A stretch of 28,311 nt of DNA from CAZOHG01 sp964579725 (GTDB lineage: Bacteria; Zhuqueibacterota; JdFR-76; BMS3Abin05), in assembly GCA_964579725.1 (NCBI GenBank), contig CAZOHG010000047.1, positions 1-28,311 of the forward strand, given 5' to 3'. The position numbers and the translations under genes are program-made. This document shows, piece by piece, positions 15,873 through 23,570 of this stretch (positions are counted from its first letter, which is position 1; every line of letters starts with the position of its first letter). Below the pieces are notes generated by a model. The model worked only from the letters and a program-made list of their open reading frames with translations. It made no database searches and had not been told where the DNA came from.

Positions 15873-16955
15873 CTATTTTATGTGCATTAAAAATGTAATC
15901 AAACTCAAAATCAACACCGCCTGTGCCAGCAGAAGCCCGCTTTCCCAGGGCTCAGCCCCCGGAAGCAAAACAGCCGCGATTCCGATGGTCAGCGTTACCA
16001 CGTAAATAAAAAAAACCGATTGCGTCTGCCGCATCCCAAGAGCCACCAATCGGTGGGAAAAATGCCGCTGGTCGCCCACAAAAAGAGGCCGATGTTCCCG
16101 CCAACGAATGTACAGAACCGAGAGAGTGTCGTAAATTGGGACACTCAAAATTAGCAAGGGAATGACCACAGGAATGGCCGTTGGGGTGTCAGGCGTCCGA
16201 TAGGAACTTACTACCGTCAACGTACCAATCATGTAGCCCACAAAGAGGCTTCCGGCATCTCCCATAAAAATGCGGGACGGGTACCAATTGTACGGCAGAA
16301 AACCCAACAGGCTCCCGGCCAGCGCCGTAAAAATAAACGCCACAAAGATCTGTTGTTGCCGAAACACAACAGCCACAAACAGCAGGGACGCAATGGCCGC
16401 CACGCCCGCCGAAAGGCCGTCCATGTTGTCCAACAGATTAAAGGCATTGGCAATTCCCACAATCCACACTGCCGTCACCACGTAATCCAAGAAAGTTCCG
16501 GGCATGAATTGTGTGCGAACCCCCCCTGCGAACAAAATACCTATTGACAAAAATTGTACCAAGAATTTTATTCTGTAAGAAAAGGTCTCCCCCCGAATGT
16601 CGTCAATCAAACCTAAGAAAGCCATCAGGGAACTGGCGGTAGCAATACAGCCCAATTCCAGCAGTCGATTTTGAAGAATAGGGAACACATTTTCAAATGA
16701 ATGTACCAACTCTGGTAACCAGCCGAAATGACGGGCGGCAAACAAACCGGCCAAATTCAGGTCAACGGTAAGGTAAAAAGCAAAAAAAATGGCCACTCCT
16801 CCCAAAAGGGGTTTGGGAGACCGGTGCACCTTTCGGTCGCTTGGTTTGTCCGTAATCCCGCTGACCAGCGCTAATTTGCGGAAAACGGGCACGAGCGCCA
16901 AAGAAAGCCCAAAGCTCATGCCGAAGAGGTAGAGCAACACCTGAAAACGCGACAT
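15873..16955 (-). CDS. WecA/TagO-like undecaprenyl-phosphate sugar-1-phosphate transferase
   Basis: Polytopic membrane enzyme of 360 residues in the MraY/WecA (glycosyltransferase family 4, PNPT) superfamily. It transfers a sugar-1-phosphate, commonly GlcNAc-1-P, from a UDP-sugar to undecaprenyl phosphate to start glycan assembly. Motifs in order: KPSDRKVHR (37-45), LLGGVAIF (50-57), DD at 118-119, NAFNLLDNMDG (170-180), MGDAGS (221-226) and GDQRHFSHRL (294-303). About ten hydrophobic segments are visible. I start at the ATG at 16955, because AGGTGG lies 5 nt upstream; the GTG at 16964 sits inside that site. A stable hairpin occupies the gap to the upstream GH31 gene. Confidence 0.92.
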   Translation of the reverse strand: MSRFQVLLYLFGMSFGLSLALVPVFRKLALVSGITDKPSDRKVHRSPKPLLGGVAIFFAFYLTVDLNLAGLFAARHFGWLPELVHSFENVFPILQNRLLELGCIATASSLMAFLGLIDDIRGETFSYRIKFLVQFLSIGILFAGGVRTQFMPGTFLDYVVTAVWIVGIANAFNLLDNMDGLSAGVAAIASLLFVAVVFRQQQIFVAFIFTALAGSLLGFLPYNWYPSRIFMGDAGSLFVGYMIGTLTVVSSYRTPDTPTAIPVVIPLLILSVPIYDTLSVLYIRWREHRPLFVGDQRHFSHRLVALGMRQTQSVFFIYVVTLTIGIAAVLLPGAEPWESGLLLAQAVLILSLITFLMHIK

Positions 16956-16980
16956 TTTCGCCACCTAAATGTGAAATTTG

Positions 16981-17011
16981 CCATCCGAGCGATTTCGAAA
17001 TCGCCGGACGG
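16981..17011 (-). other. Intercistronic hairpin between GH31 and wecA-like genes
   Basis: A perfect 16-bp palindrome (16989-17004, centred on TTCGAA) extended by arms CCATCCGA and CGGACGG gives a stem of about 13 bp with one bulge and one mismatch. It lies between the GH31 stop codon and the WecA-like start, ending about 25 bp before the ATG. There is no T-run on the minus strand, so it is more likely an RNA stability, processing or attenuation element than a terminator (inference). Confidence 0.5.
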
Positions 17012-17045
17012 TTTTATTGGCCATTCAAGAAAATTGCCTCGGATT

Positions 17046-20000
17046 TTATTTCCGCACGACCCGTACACCTTCTAACATGGTGTACCGCAAGGTCAAAAGA
17101 TGTGCCCCAAAGGCCCAACCCCCCCCTGCCTGTGTGACCTTGGCCAAAATTAAATTTCTTCCTTTTTTCAAACGAATCGGTACCTTGTCTTCCATTTCTC
17201 TGTAAGCGCGTAAAGTGGGGTTTTTGTGCACCAATTTGCCGTTTACCCACACGGCAACGGCATCATCGCTACCCAAGGCCAGTAAAGCGGCTGTATTGCG
17301 ATCGGACTGTAAAATAGTCAGAGCGTACGCCACCGCATTTTCGTGCATCTGGGGAAAAAGCTTAAAAAAATCAAGTGAAAAGTCCTCAAAGGCGTCCGCA
17401 TTTTGAACCTGCGGAGTCATTTCACGCCAGGTCATTTTTTCCCCAGTTCGAGTCACGATTGGTTTCTGCGGATCTAAGGTAACAGACGTTTCTTTAATAA
17501 ATGGAATGTCTAAATTTTTAGGATTGGGGTTCGGAAAGGGTCCCAAAACCCACCAGTGCGTAATGGCCTGGTAGCCGGCTTTGCTGGCCGAAAGTTTCAG
17601 TGCCCGACCAGCAACGGTTGTTTCGAAAAGCGACTCAAATTCACCGGGGTCTTGCGCATGCTCCAATGAAATCTTCCGTTTTAGGTCAACAGGACCGTTA
17701 AGCAAACTTTCAATCGTCTTCGTTTTTGTCCCTTTTAATGTCCAGGCTCCCCGGGTGGTTAGTGAAATTTTTCCGGAAAACCGGCTGACCTTTTCAATCT
17801 CCCGCCAATCGGCGTCCGCCAATCCCACGCGCACTTTAGCAAGCAGCTCTTTGTGGTTTTCCCCGGTAGGAACGAGCGTGACGGTCTGGTAAAAACCAAA
17901 CAGGTGCGCCAGAGCTTCCTGAAATTCTTTTTCATTGGGGTTCTGTTTCAACATATCGTGAACCACCTTGGGTAAATTGGACTCAAAAGCTCTCAACTCC
18001 GACAAAGCGGAGTCGGGGTGAATTTCCATTCGATTACCCGTTTGGATCGCCTTAATCAGGCTTTCCGGCCAGTCAATTCTCATGATCTTCTTCACAGCTT
18101 CGAGGCGTGCCAATTTGTTTGGAAATGCCTGAAGCAAATCATTTTCGCTCCCAAAATCCGTTAATTTAACCACAATCTCCTGCCGTTGTGATACGGAAAA
18201 TTCCGGCAGCTGAATGACGGTCGTCACATGTTCACCGTCGTACCAATAGCCCGTTTGGTTTTTCCATTTCGCCTGTTTGAGGGCCTGGCCATTGACAAAA
18301 ACCGATTGCGGAGGCCAGGTGTGCACCAAGCGAATTTCCACTTTTCGCCTGTCGGGCATTCCAGGGTACTTTCCCTCGGTTGGGCCGAACCAAATCTTCT
18401 GAACTCCGCCACGTGTTTCCTGCCGAATGGTGGTCCACGCACACACATTTTTCCGGTAATCCTGTGAATTACCCTGATCTTCGTACAGCCGGTAATGTCC
18501 CTTTTCACCCGGGAAAATCGTAACAATCAATCGATCTGGCCGCGTTCCGGTGTTCGGCACCGGGCTTTGCATCGGAACGATCGTACCGGCTTTGGCGTAC
18601 ACGGGAATTTGCTCCAAAGAAAAACCGTGCGAAACCACCTGTCCCCCTTTTAGAAGTCGCCCCGTGTCCCATTCGAACCAATCGGTTCCTGGAGGCAACC
18701 AAACCGATTCCACAGCAATTCCACTAACCGTGTCCACCGGCGCCGTAATAGGTGCCACCAGCAAATTTTCACCGAAAAAATATTGATTCTTAAATCGGTA
18801 CGCTTCGTCCTTTTCGGGATATTCGTAATAGGTGGGGTGCAAAAAAGCAACGCCGGTGTCGAAGGTACGCCGCGCCTCCGTGTAAATGTAGGGCAGCAGT
18901 GCGTAACGCCGCAAAAATGCCTGGCGCATGAGCCGGTACGCATCGTAGGGGTACGCCCAAATGCGCCGTTCGTAACTGGGGTTGTCCGTCACGTGCGTGC
19001 GCAAAATGGGACTAAACGCCCCCCATTGAATCCAGCGGAGGTAAAGCTCCGGCGACAACTTATTCCCCCAGTGGCCGCCAATATCGTGACTCCAGTAGCC
19101 GTACCCCACATTTGCGGCGGTGCTGGTAAAATAGGGCTGAAATGCCAGCGAGGCCCAGGTTGAACGCACGTCCCCCGAAAAGCCGATTTGGTAGCGGTGA
19201 TTTCCCAGACCGCCCCAGCGACTAAAAATCAGCGGGCGCCGATTCGGGTGGAATCTGGCCATGTCTGTAAAATGCAGGTAGTTCAGCCACCAAAGGGGAT
19301 CCAGGCCGGGAATTTTGGTGTGCGTGCCTTGCTGCCAATCCAGCCACCAAAAATCCACACCGTCCTTTTCCAGGGGATGGTGCAGGTAGCGAAAATAGGC
19401 GTCCACAAATTTGGGGTCGGTGGGATCGAAAGGAATCGTCTGTTTGGTTTCGGGGTCGATTCCCATTGCCCTGGCCATTCTGCGGTAAGCCTTTTCGTGC
19501 GCTTTTACGCCAGAAGCCGGGTGCAAATTAAGGGTGAGTTTCAGTCCCTGACGGTGAACCCATTGGGCAAAACGTTTCGGGTCCGGAAAATACACGGGAT
19601 TCCAGGTGTAACCCGTCCAACCTTTGAGGTGCCACCCCATATCGACAACCAAAACATCGACGGGAACCGTATGATTCTGAAACTGCCGAACCAAATCCTC
19701 CAATTCTTTGTCGGTGTACGACCAATAGCGCGACCACCAGGCACCGAAAGCAAACTTGGGCGGCATGGGAATTTTCCCGGCTATTTTTGTAAAATCGGAG
19801 AGTGCCTTTTTGTATTCGTGCCCGTAGCCGAAAAAGTACCAGTCCACGGCTTTGCTATTTGAGCGGGGTACCACCCAGGGCGGCGTGGTGGCCGTGAAGA
19901 GCGGCGTGTTTGAATCGTCTACCAACACCCAGCCCTGTCGTGAAAGGAGTCCCCGTTCCAGCGGGGTACTGCCCGAAATGGTGTCCAGCGTGCGAATGGT

Positions 20001-20411
20001 TCCGAAAAGATTACCCTCGTCGGGCGTTCCCGGTTTCCACACCACCCGTTTCCCCGCTACGGTTAACTCCACACGCAAATTGTCCGCTGAAAACCGCTCC
20101 CCACTTTTCTTGTAAAACAGCTTCAGTTTGCCGGTATTGATCACCAGCCAATCGCCTTCGGTGCTTACCCGAAACCGAGGAACGGGCTGATTACGGTGAA
20201 TAAAGGCAAGCGAAGCGCGGTCTTCGAATTTTCCATTCGGCGCCCATTCCATTCGAATCATTTCAGGAAAAAGGACGGTGAAGCGAGCTTTGCCAACTGT
20301 GACAACCGCTTTTGGATTTGGCACGGGGTGGAGCTCCTCCGACTGAATCGGTTTGGGTCGGAAAAAAAATCCGGTCACGAAAAAAGCCGCCAAAAGAAAC
20401 AACAACTCCAT
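17046..20411 (-). CDS. Secreted glycoside hydrolase family 31 enzyme with long C-terminal extension
   Basis: Exported alpha-glycosidase-type enzyme of about 1121 residues. A hydrophobic N-terminus (1-17) is followed by an N-terminal beta domain and a GH31 barrel. The likely nucleophile is D358 in WWLDW, the acid/base D414 in FSGDVRS, with SHDIGG near 441-446. The WLDW form differs from the common DMNE of GH31 glucosidases, so specificity is open. A DUF5110-like beta domain spans about 625-696. Residues about 755-950 match nothing I recognise. Residues about 951-1111 (from WVLGPFP to WVNGKL and GRNLILAKV) form a jelly-roll, possibly carbohydrate-binding, domain. Start: AGGAG lies 7 nt before 20411; an ATG at 20438 is possible and would add nine residues. 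It sits inside a polysaccharide synthesis operon. Confidence 0.88.
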   Translation of the reverse strand: MELLFLLAAFFVTGFFFRPKPIQSEELHPVPNPKAVVTVGKARFTVLFPEMIRMEWAPNGKFEDRASLAFIHRNQPVPRFRVSTEGDWLVINTGKLKLFYKKSGERFSADNLRVELTVAGKRVVWKPGTPDEGNLFGTIRTLDTISGSTPLERGLLSRQGWVLVDDSNTPLFTATTPPWVVPRSNSKAVDWYFFGYGHEYKKALSDFTKIAGKIPMPPKFAFGAWWSRYWSYTDKELEDLVRQFQNHTVPVDVLVVDMGWHLKGWTGYTWNPVYFPDPKRFAQWVHRQGLKLTLNLHPASGVKAHEKAYRRMARAMGIDPETKQTIPFDPTDPKFVDAYFRYLHHPLEKDGVDFWWLDWQQGTHTKIPGLDPLWWLNYLHFTDMARFHPNRRPLIFSRWGGLGNHRYQIGFSGDVRSTWASLAFQPYFTSTAANVGYGYWSHDIGGHWGNKLSPELYLRWIQWGAFSPILRTHVTDNPSYERRIWAYPYDAYRLMRQAFLRRYALLPYIYTEARRTFDTGVAFLHPTYYEYPEKDEAYRFKNQYFFGENLLVAPITAPVDTVSGIAVESVWLPPGTDWFEWDTGRLLKGGQVVSHGFSLEQIPVYAKAGTIVPMQSPVPNTGTRPDRLIVTIFPGEKGHYRLYEDQGNSQDYRKNVCAWTTIRQETRGGVQKIWFGPTEGKYPGMPDRRKVEIRLVHTWPPQSVFVNGQALKQAKWKNQTGYWYDGEHVTTVIQLPEFSVSQRQEIVVKLTDFGSENDLLQAFPNKLARLEAVKKIMRIDWPESLIKAIQTGNRMEIHPDSALSELRAFESNLPKVVHDMLKQNPNEKEFQEALAHLFGFYQTVTLVPTGENHKELLAKVRVGLADADWREIEKVSRFSGKISLTTRGAWTLKGTKTKTIESLLNGPVDLKRKISLEHAQDPGEFESLFETTVAGRALKLSASKAGYQAITHWWVLGPFPNPNPKNLDIPFIKETSVTLDPQKPIVTRTGEKMTWREMTPQVQNADAFEDFSLDFFKLFPQMHENAVAYALTILQSDRNTAALLALGSDDAVAVWVNGKLVHKNPTLRAYREMEDKVPIRLKKGRNLILAKVTQAGGGWAFGAHLLTLRYTMLEGVRVVRK

Positions 20412-20444
20412 TGTAACACTCCTGTCAGACATGGTCATGAGTCC

Positions 20445-21698
20445 TCAATTCTTAAACGGGATTTTCAAATTAACCAACACCTGTTCCAATTTCAAGGCCA
20501 ATTTTTCGCGTGAAAAATTCTCTTCCACAAACCGACGCCCCTTTTTCCCCATTTGAATCCGAAGCTCTGGATTTTGTTTAAGACGCAAAATGGCCTCTTT
20601 CATTTGAGGCAGATTTTCCGGTTCGACAAACATCCCCCCGCCGGAGCGGCGCAGCACTTCCGCCGCTTCACCTGCCACGCTAAGCAAGATCGGTCGTTCG
20701 CACGCCATGCTGTCGAACATCTTGGAAGGCAACGCCCCCTCAAAAAGGCGGTTTTTTTTGAGCGGCACAAGACTCACGTCGAAGGCCGAAATCACCTGTG
20801 CAATCTCCTGCCGCGGAACCTCGGCAAGCACAGTGAGATTGGTCAGGTTTTTCTCCTCTTTCCAATGGAGGACGTCCGGTTTTTTGGGGCCCTCCCCCAC
20901 AAATAAAAAGTGAATGTCCGGATTGGTCTTCAGGGATTCAGCGACGTCGCACAAGAATTTCATTCCTTGCGCCAGACCGAAAATCCCTGCGTAACCCACC
21001 ACAAATTTACCCTCCAAACCCAATTCTTTTTTAAAAGCCTGCCCGCGGTTTGAATAGATTTCAGTATTGCTGCCGTTTGGAATGAACACTAATTTTTGGG
21101 CGGAAACACCTCTTTCCAATAATTGGTTTAGAATGCCCTTTGTCACAACCACGATTTTTCGCGCCTTCCGGTAAAAAAGTTCTTCCAACCACCGGGCCCA
21201 GTGAATGAGAGGCCGATTGTGGAGTTCACCCAATTCAACGGCAGATTCAGGCCACAGGTCCCGCACTTCCAAAACAAAGGGGGCGTTTTTTACTCGACTC
21301 AAAAACAGTCCCGCCGCCCCCACAAACAACGGCGGAGAAGTGGCGTACACAACGTCGAACCGACCGGGGACAAGAAGGCCCGCCCAAGCAGCGGTTTTCA
21401 TGAAGCTAAAATAAAAAAGGAGCCGCCGCAAGGCAGTTTTGCGGGGAGTGGCAAACACCCACGTACGAATGACCCGAAAGCCGTTCAATTTCTGCCGTTC
21501 CCAAAACCTGTGTTTGTAGCGCCGCGGCAAAACGCCGCTCGGATGGTTCGGGAATTCGGTTAACACTGTCACTCGATGTCCCCGCCGCGCTAAGAAATAG
21601 GCCATGTCGTAGGCTCGATTTTGCGTTGCACCTACTTCCGGGTAGAAATATTGGGACAAATACAGAATGTTTAACGGCCGAAATTGATGCTTTTCCAT
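20445..21698 (-). CDS. GT4-type glycosyltransferase (WbuB-like)
   Basis: Cytoplasmic glycosyltransferase of about 417 residues with the GT-B fold. The N-terminal acceptor domain opens with LNILYLSQYFYPEVGAT, and EVRDLWPESA (about 144-153) is a hallmark of the WbuB-like subgroup. After the linker come PNGSN (207-211) and the nucleotide-sugar-binding region FEGALPSKMFDSMAC (319-333), with an E-x7-E-like arrangement. It adds a sugar to a lipid-linked oligosaccharide; donor and acceptor are unknown. The frame extends about 60 codons upstream through the flippase gene, but family similarity begins only after the ATG at 21698. An ATG at 21716 is the alternative. With the chosen start it overlaps the flippase stop by 28 bp, suggesting translational coupling. 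Confidence 0.87.
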   Translation of the reverse strand: MEKHQFRPLNILYLSQYFYPEVGATQNRAYDMAYFLARRGHRVTVLTEFPNHPSGVLPRRYKHRFWERQKLNGFRVIRTWVFATPRKTALRRLLFYFSFMKTAAWAGLLVPGRFDVVYATSPPLFVGAAGLFLSRVKNAPFVLEVRDLWPESAVELGELHNRPLIHWARWLEELFYRKARKIVVVTKGILNQLLERGVSAQKLVFIPNGSNTEIYSNRGQAFKKELGLEGKFVVGYAGIFGLAQGMKFLCDVAESLKTNPDIHFLFVGEGPKKPDVLHWKEEKNLTNLTVLAEVPRQEIAQVISAFDVSLVPLKKNRLFEGALPSKMFDSMACERPILLSVAGEAAEVLRRSGGGMFVEPENLPQMKEAILRLKQNPELRIQMGKKGRRFVEENFSREKLALKLEQVLVNLKIPFKN

Positions 21699-22924
21699 TT
21701 CTTTCGATACATCCATAAAAAATAGGTTATAATAATGATCGCAAATGTGGAAAATCCCAGGGACGATGCCTGAGCCGCCCCAATAATGCCGCGTTTTGGA
21801 ATGAGCAGAATGCAAAAGGTCACATTTACAATTACACCGGTTAGCGGCGCTAAAATGGACACCAGCGGAAACCCGCGTCCCCACAAATTAATATTCAAAA
21901 TAGACGCCATGCTCATCATTAAAATGCCCGGGAAGAGCCACATGAGGGCGTGGTAAGAGGGGCGGAAGGTTTCCTTGTAGAAAAAAACGATGAGCGGCTC
22001 CCCGAAAAAATAAAAAAATAACGCGAGCAAAAGCCCAATAATCAACGCCACGCCCATGACTCGCAGCGTCAGATTCATCTGGTAATTGTCGCGGCTTTCC
22101 GAAACTTTCGGGAAAAGAACCGTACCGGCTACGTTGGGCACCCGTTGAATGAGGTTGGCAATGTTCATAGCCACGGCAAACAAACCTGCTTGAGCCAAAC
22201 CCGTTTTGTAATTGACAAGGTACAAATTGGACTGGAAAAGAAGGTAAATCATTAAATAAGCAAGGGTGGCTTTGGAGCTTACCGACAGGTTGGAAAAAAA
22301 TTCCCGAAAATTCGGCCGAAAGGAAATCCGGTGCTCGGCCAGAAAAACAAGCAGGGAAATGAGAAACACAAAACTCATTGCCGAAAAGTAGCTCATTAAA
22401 ACGGAAGTGGTGGTCATGTGGCGAATCAGCAGGAAAAAGATTGAATTGAGAAGGAAAAACACCAGCGTAGGGCCAATGTACGAAAGATTGTAATGCCAAA
22501 ATTGCTGGAGCCCCAAAAAAATGCCTTGAATGCTTCGATTGAAAATAAAGAACATGGCAACGCCGATGCCGATTCGCACATACAACGGTCGTAATCCCGG
22601 AAAAACAAAGGCGTACAGTTTCCCCGGAAGGAAAAAGAAGATCGAAAACAGACCGATTACCAGCAACCAGTAAGCGGCCGAATTTGAAAAGAGATTGGAA
22701 ATATTGCGGTCGCTTTTGTCCCGACTGGTAAGAAAGACATTGGCGCGGTGCACCCCTTCTCCGAACAAAACCAATAAAATGGTCGCCAAAAAAACCACCA
22801 GTCCGTACTCGCCGCGGCCCTGACGCCCCAAAGCCCGAGCAATCATCACGCCGTTAAAAAAGCCGGCGACAAAGACCATTCCCTGAGAAAAAAGAGTCAC
22901 GGCAAAATTGCGGACAAATCCCAT
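21671..22924 (-). CDS. Wzx-type polysaccharide flippase (MOP superfamily)
   Basis: Polytopic inner-membrane protein of 417 residues, with about 12 hydrophobic segments spread over the whole length. The N-terminal pattern MIARALGRQGRGEYGL (26-41) is typical of oligosaccharide/teichoic-acid flippases of the MOP superfamily. It is expected to flip undecaprenyl-linked glycan across the membrane. It is the first gene of the operon with the GT4, GH31, WecA-like and epimerase genes. A weak GGGA site precedes the ATG, and the upstream 195 bp is AT-rich and shared with a divergent signalling gene. No polymerase (Wzy) or ligase lies in the window, so the pathway must continue elsewhere. Confidence 0.85.
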   Translation of the reverse strand: MGFVRNFAVTLFSQGMVFVAGFFNGVMIARALGRQGRGEYGLVVFLATILLVLFGEGVHRANVFLTSRDKSDRNISNLFSNSAAYWLLVIGLFSIFFFLPGKLYAFVFPGLRPLYVRIGIGVAMFFIFNRSIQGIFLGLQQFWHYNLSYIGPTLVFFLLNSIFFLLIRHMTTTSVLMSYFSAMSFVFLISLLVFLAEHRISFRPNFREFFSNLSVSSKATLAYLMIYLLFQSNLYLVNYKTGLAQAGLFAVAMNIANLIQRVPNVAGTVLFPKVSESRDNYQMNLTLRVMGVALIIGLLLALFFYFFGEPLIVFFYKETFRPSYHALMWLFPGILMMSMASILNINLWGRGFPLVSILAPLTGVIVNVTFCILLIPKRGIIGAAQASSLGFSTFAIIIITYFLWMYRKKWKSINFGR

Positions 22925-23052
22925 AAAAAATTCCCGAAAAGAAAAAATCCCTTAAAAGTCAAACAAACATCTTGAATTGAATTGTAAATATAGTAAAATT
23001 TTTCCAATTTTCCTATTGAAAATTTTAAGGTTATTCGATAAAAAACTTGATT

Positions 23053-23081
23053 TTGACGCTTTCATTGACGTACATTTTAGC
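23053..23081 (+). promoter_or_regulatory. Candidate promoter for the PilZ gene (weak)
   Basis: TTGACG at 23053-23058 with a 17-bp spacer to TTTAGC at 23076-23081; a second TTGACG copy lies at 23065-23070. The -10 match is poor, and the call rests mainly on position in the divergent intergenic region, about 40 bp before the PilZ ATG. Confidence 0.25.
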
Positions 23082-23119
23082 GTTGTACGAACCGCAGACT
23101 CTTTTTAGGAGGCGACAAA

Positions 23120-23512
23120 ATGGTACCGCCTTTTCAGGGACAAGAAAGACGCCGCTATTTGCGGGTTCACCCGGCTCAAACCAATCCCGTTCAGGTGACA
23201 GTGGCTTTGAACGACGGGGTCGTCCGTGCGGCAGCCGTCAGGGACGTCAGTTTGGGAGGTGTGGCCTTTCAATTTCCTCAAGACAGCAGTCTTCTTCCCG
23301 TTGGAGAGAAAATCACTCCCATTCAGTTGGAATTGCCGGAATTGGGTTTGGTCGAAGCCCAAGGCGTCGTACGGCGCTACGATCGCCCTTCGGAAGAAGC
23401 TCCCCCTATCTTGGCTGTGGAGTTCACACGTCTGCCCTATTCAGGAGAAAAAAAGCTCTTCAAGTACATTAACCAACGGCACAGAGAATTACACTATTTT
23501 GCCGGCGCCTAA
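23120..23512 (+). CDS. PilZ-domain protein (cyclic di-GMP receptor)
   Basis: Small soluble protein of 130 residues formed almost wholly of a PilZ domain. The c-di-GMP-binding signature is complete: RRYLR (R11-xxx-R15) and DVSLGG (D42-x-S44-xx-G47). It is therefore likely to bind the second messenger and act through protein contacts (family knowledge; partner unknown). A strong AGGAGG site sits 7 nt before the ATG. It is followed after 58 bp by a PP2C-type phosphatase gene in the same direction, suggesting one signalling unit. An overlapping 141-codon frame starting at 23047 is a shadow. Confidence 0.9.
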   Translation: MVPPFQGQERRRYLRVHPAQTNPVQVTVALNDGVVRAAAVRDVSLGGVAFQFPQDSSLLPVGEKITPIQLELPELGLVEAQGVVRRYDRPSEEAPPILAVEFTRLPYSGEKKLFKYINQRHRELHYFAGA

Positions 23513-23570
23513 GACGGAAAACTCTACTCAACACCACGGGCAAAACACATGTTGCGAATCGATTTTTTGA

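Noticed and set aside
21699..21884. 62-codon N-terminal extension of the GT4 glycosyltransferase
   Set aside because: Lies inside the flippase gene, has no family similarity and is rich in Cys/His; true similarity begins near 21698.
23047..23472. 141-codon plus-strand ORF
   Set aside because: Out-of-frame overlap with the PilZ gene, which has the strong ribosome site and complete motif set.
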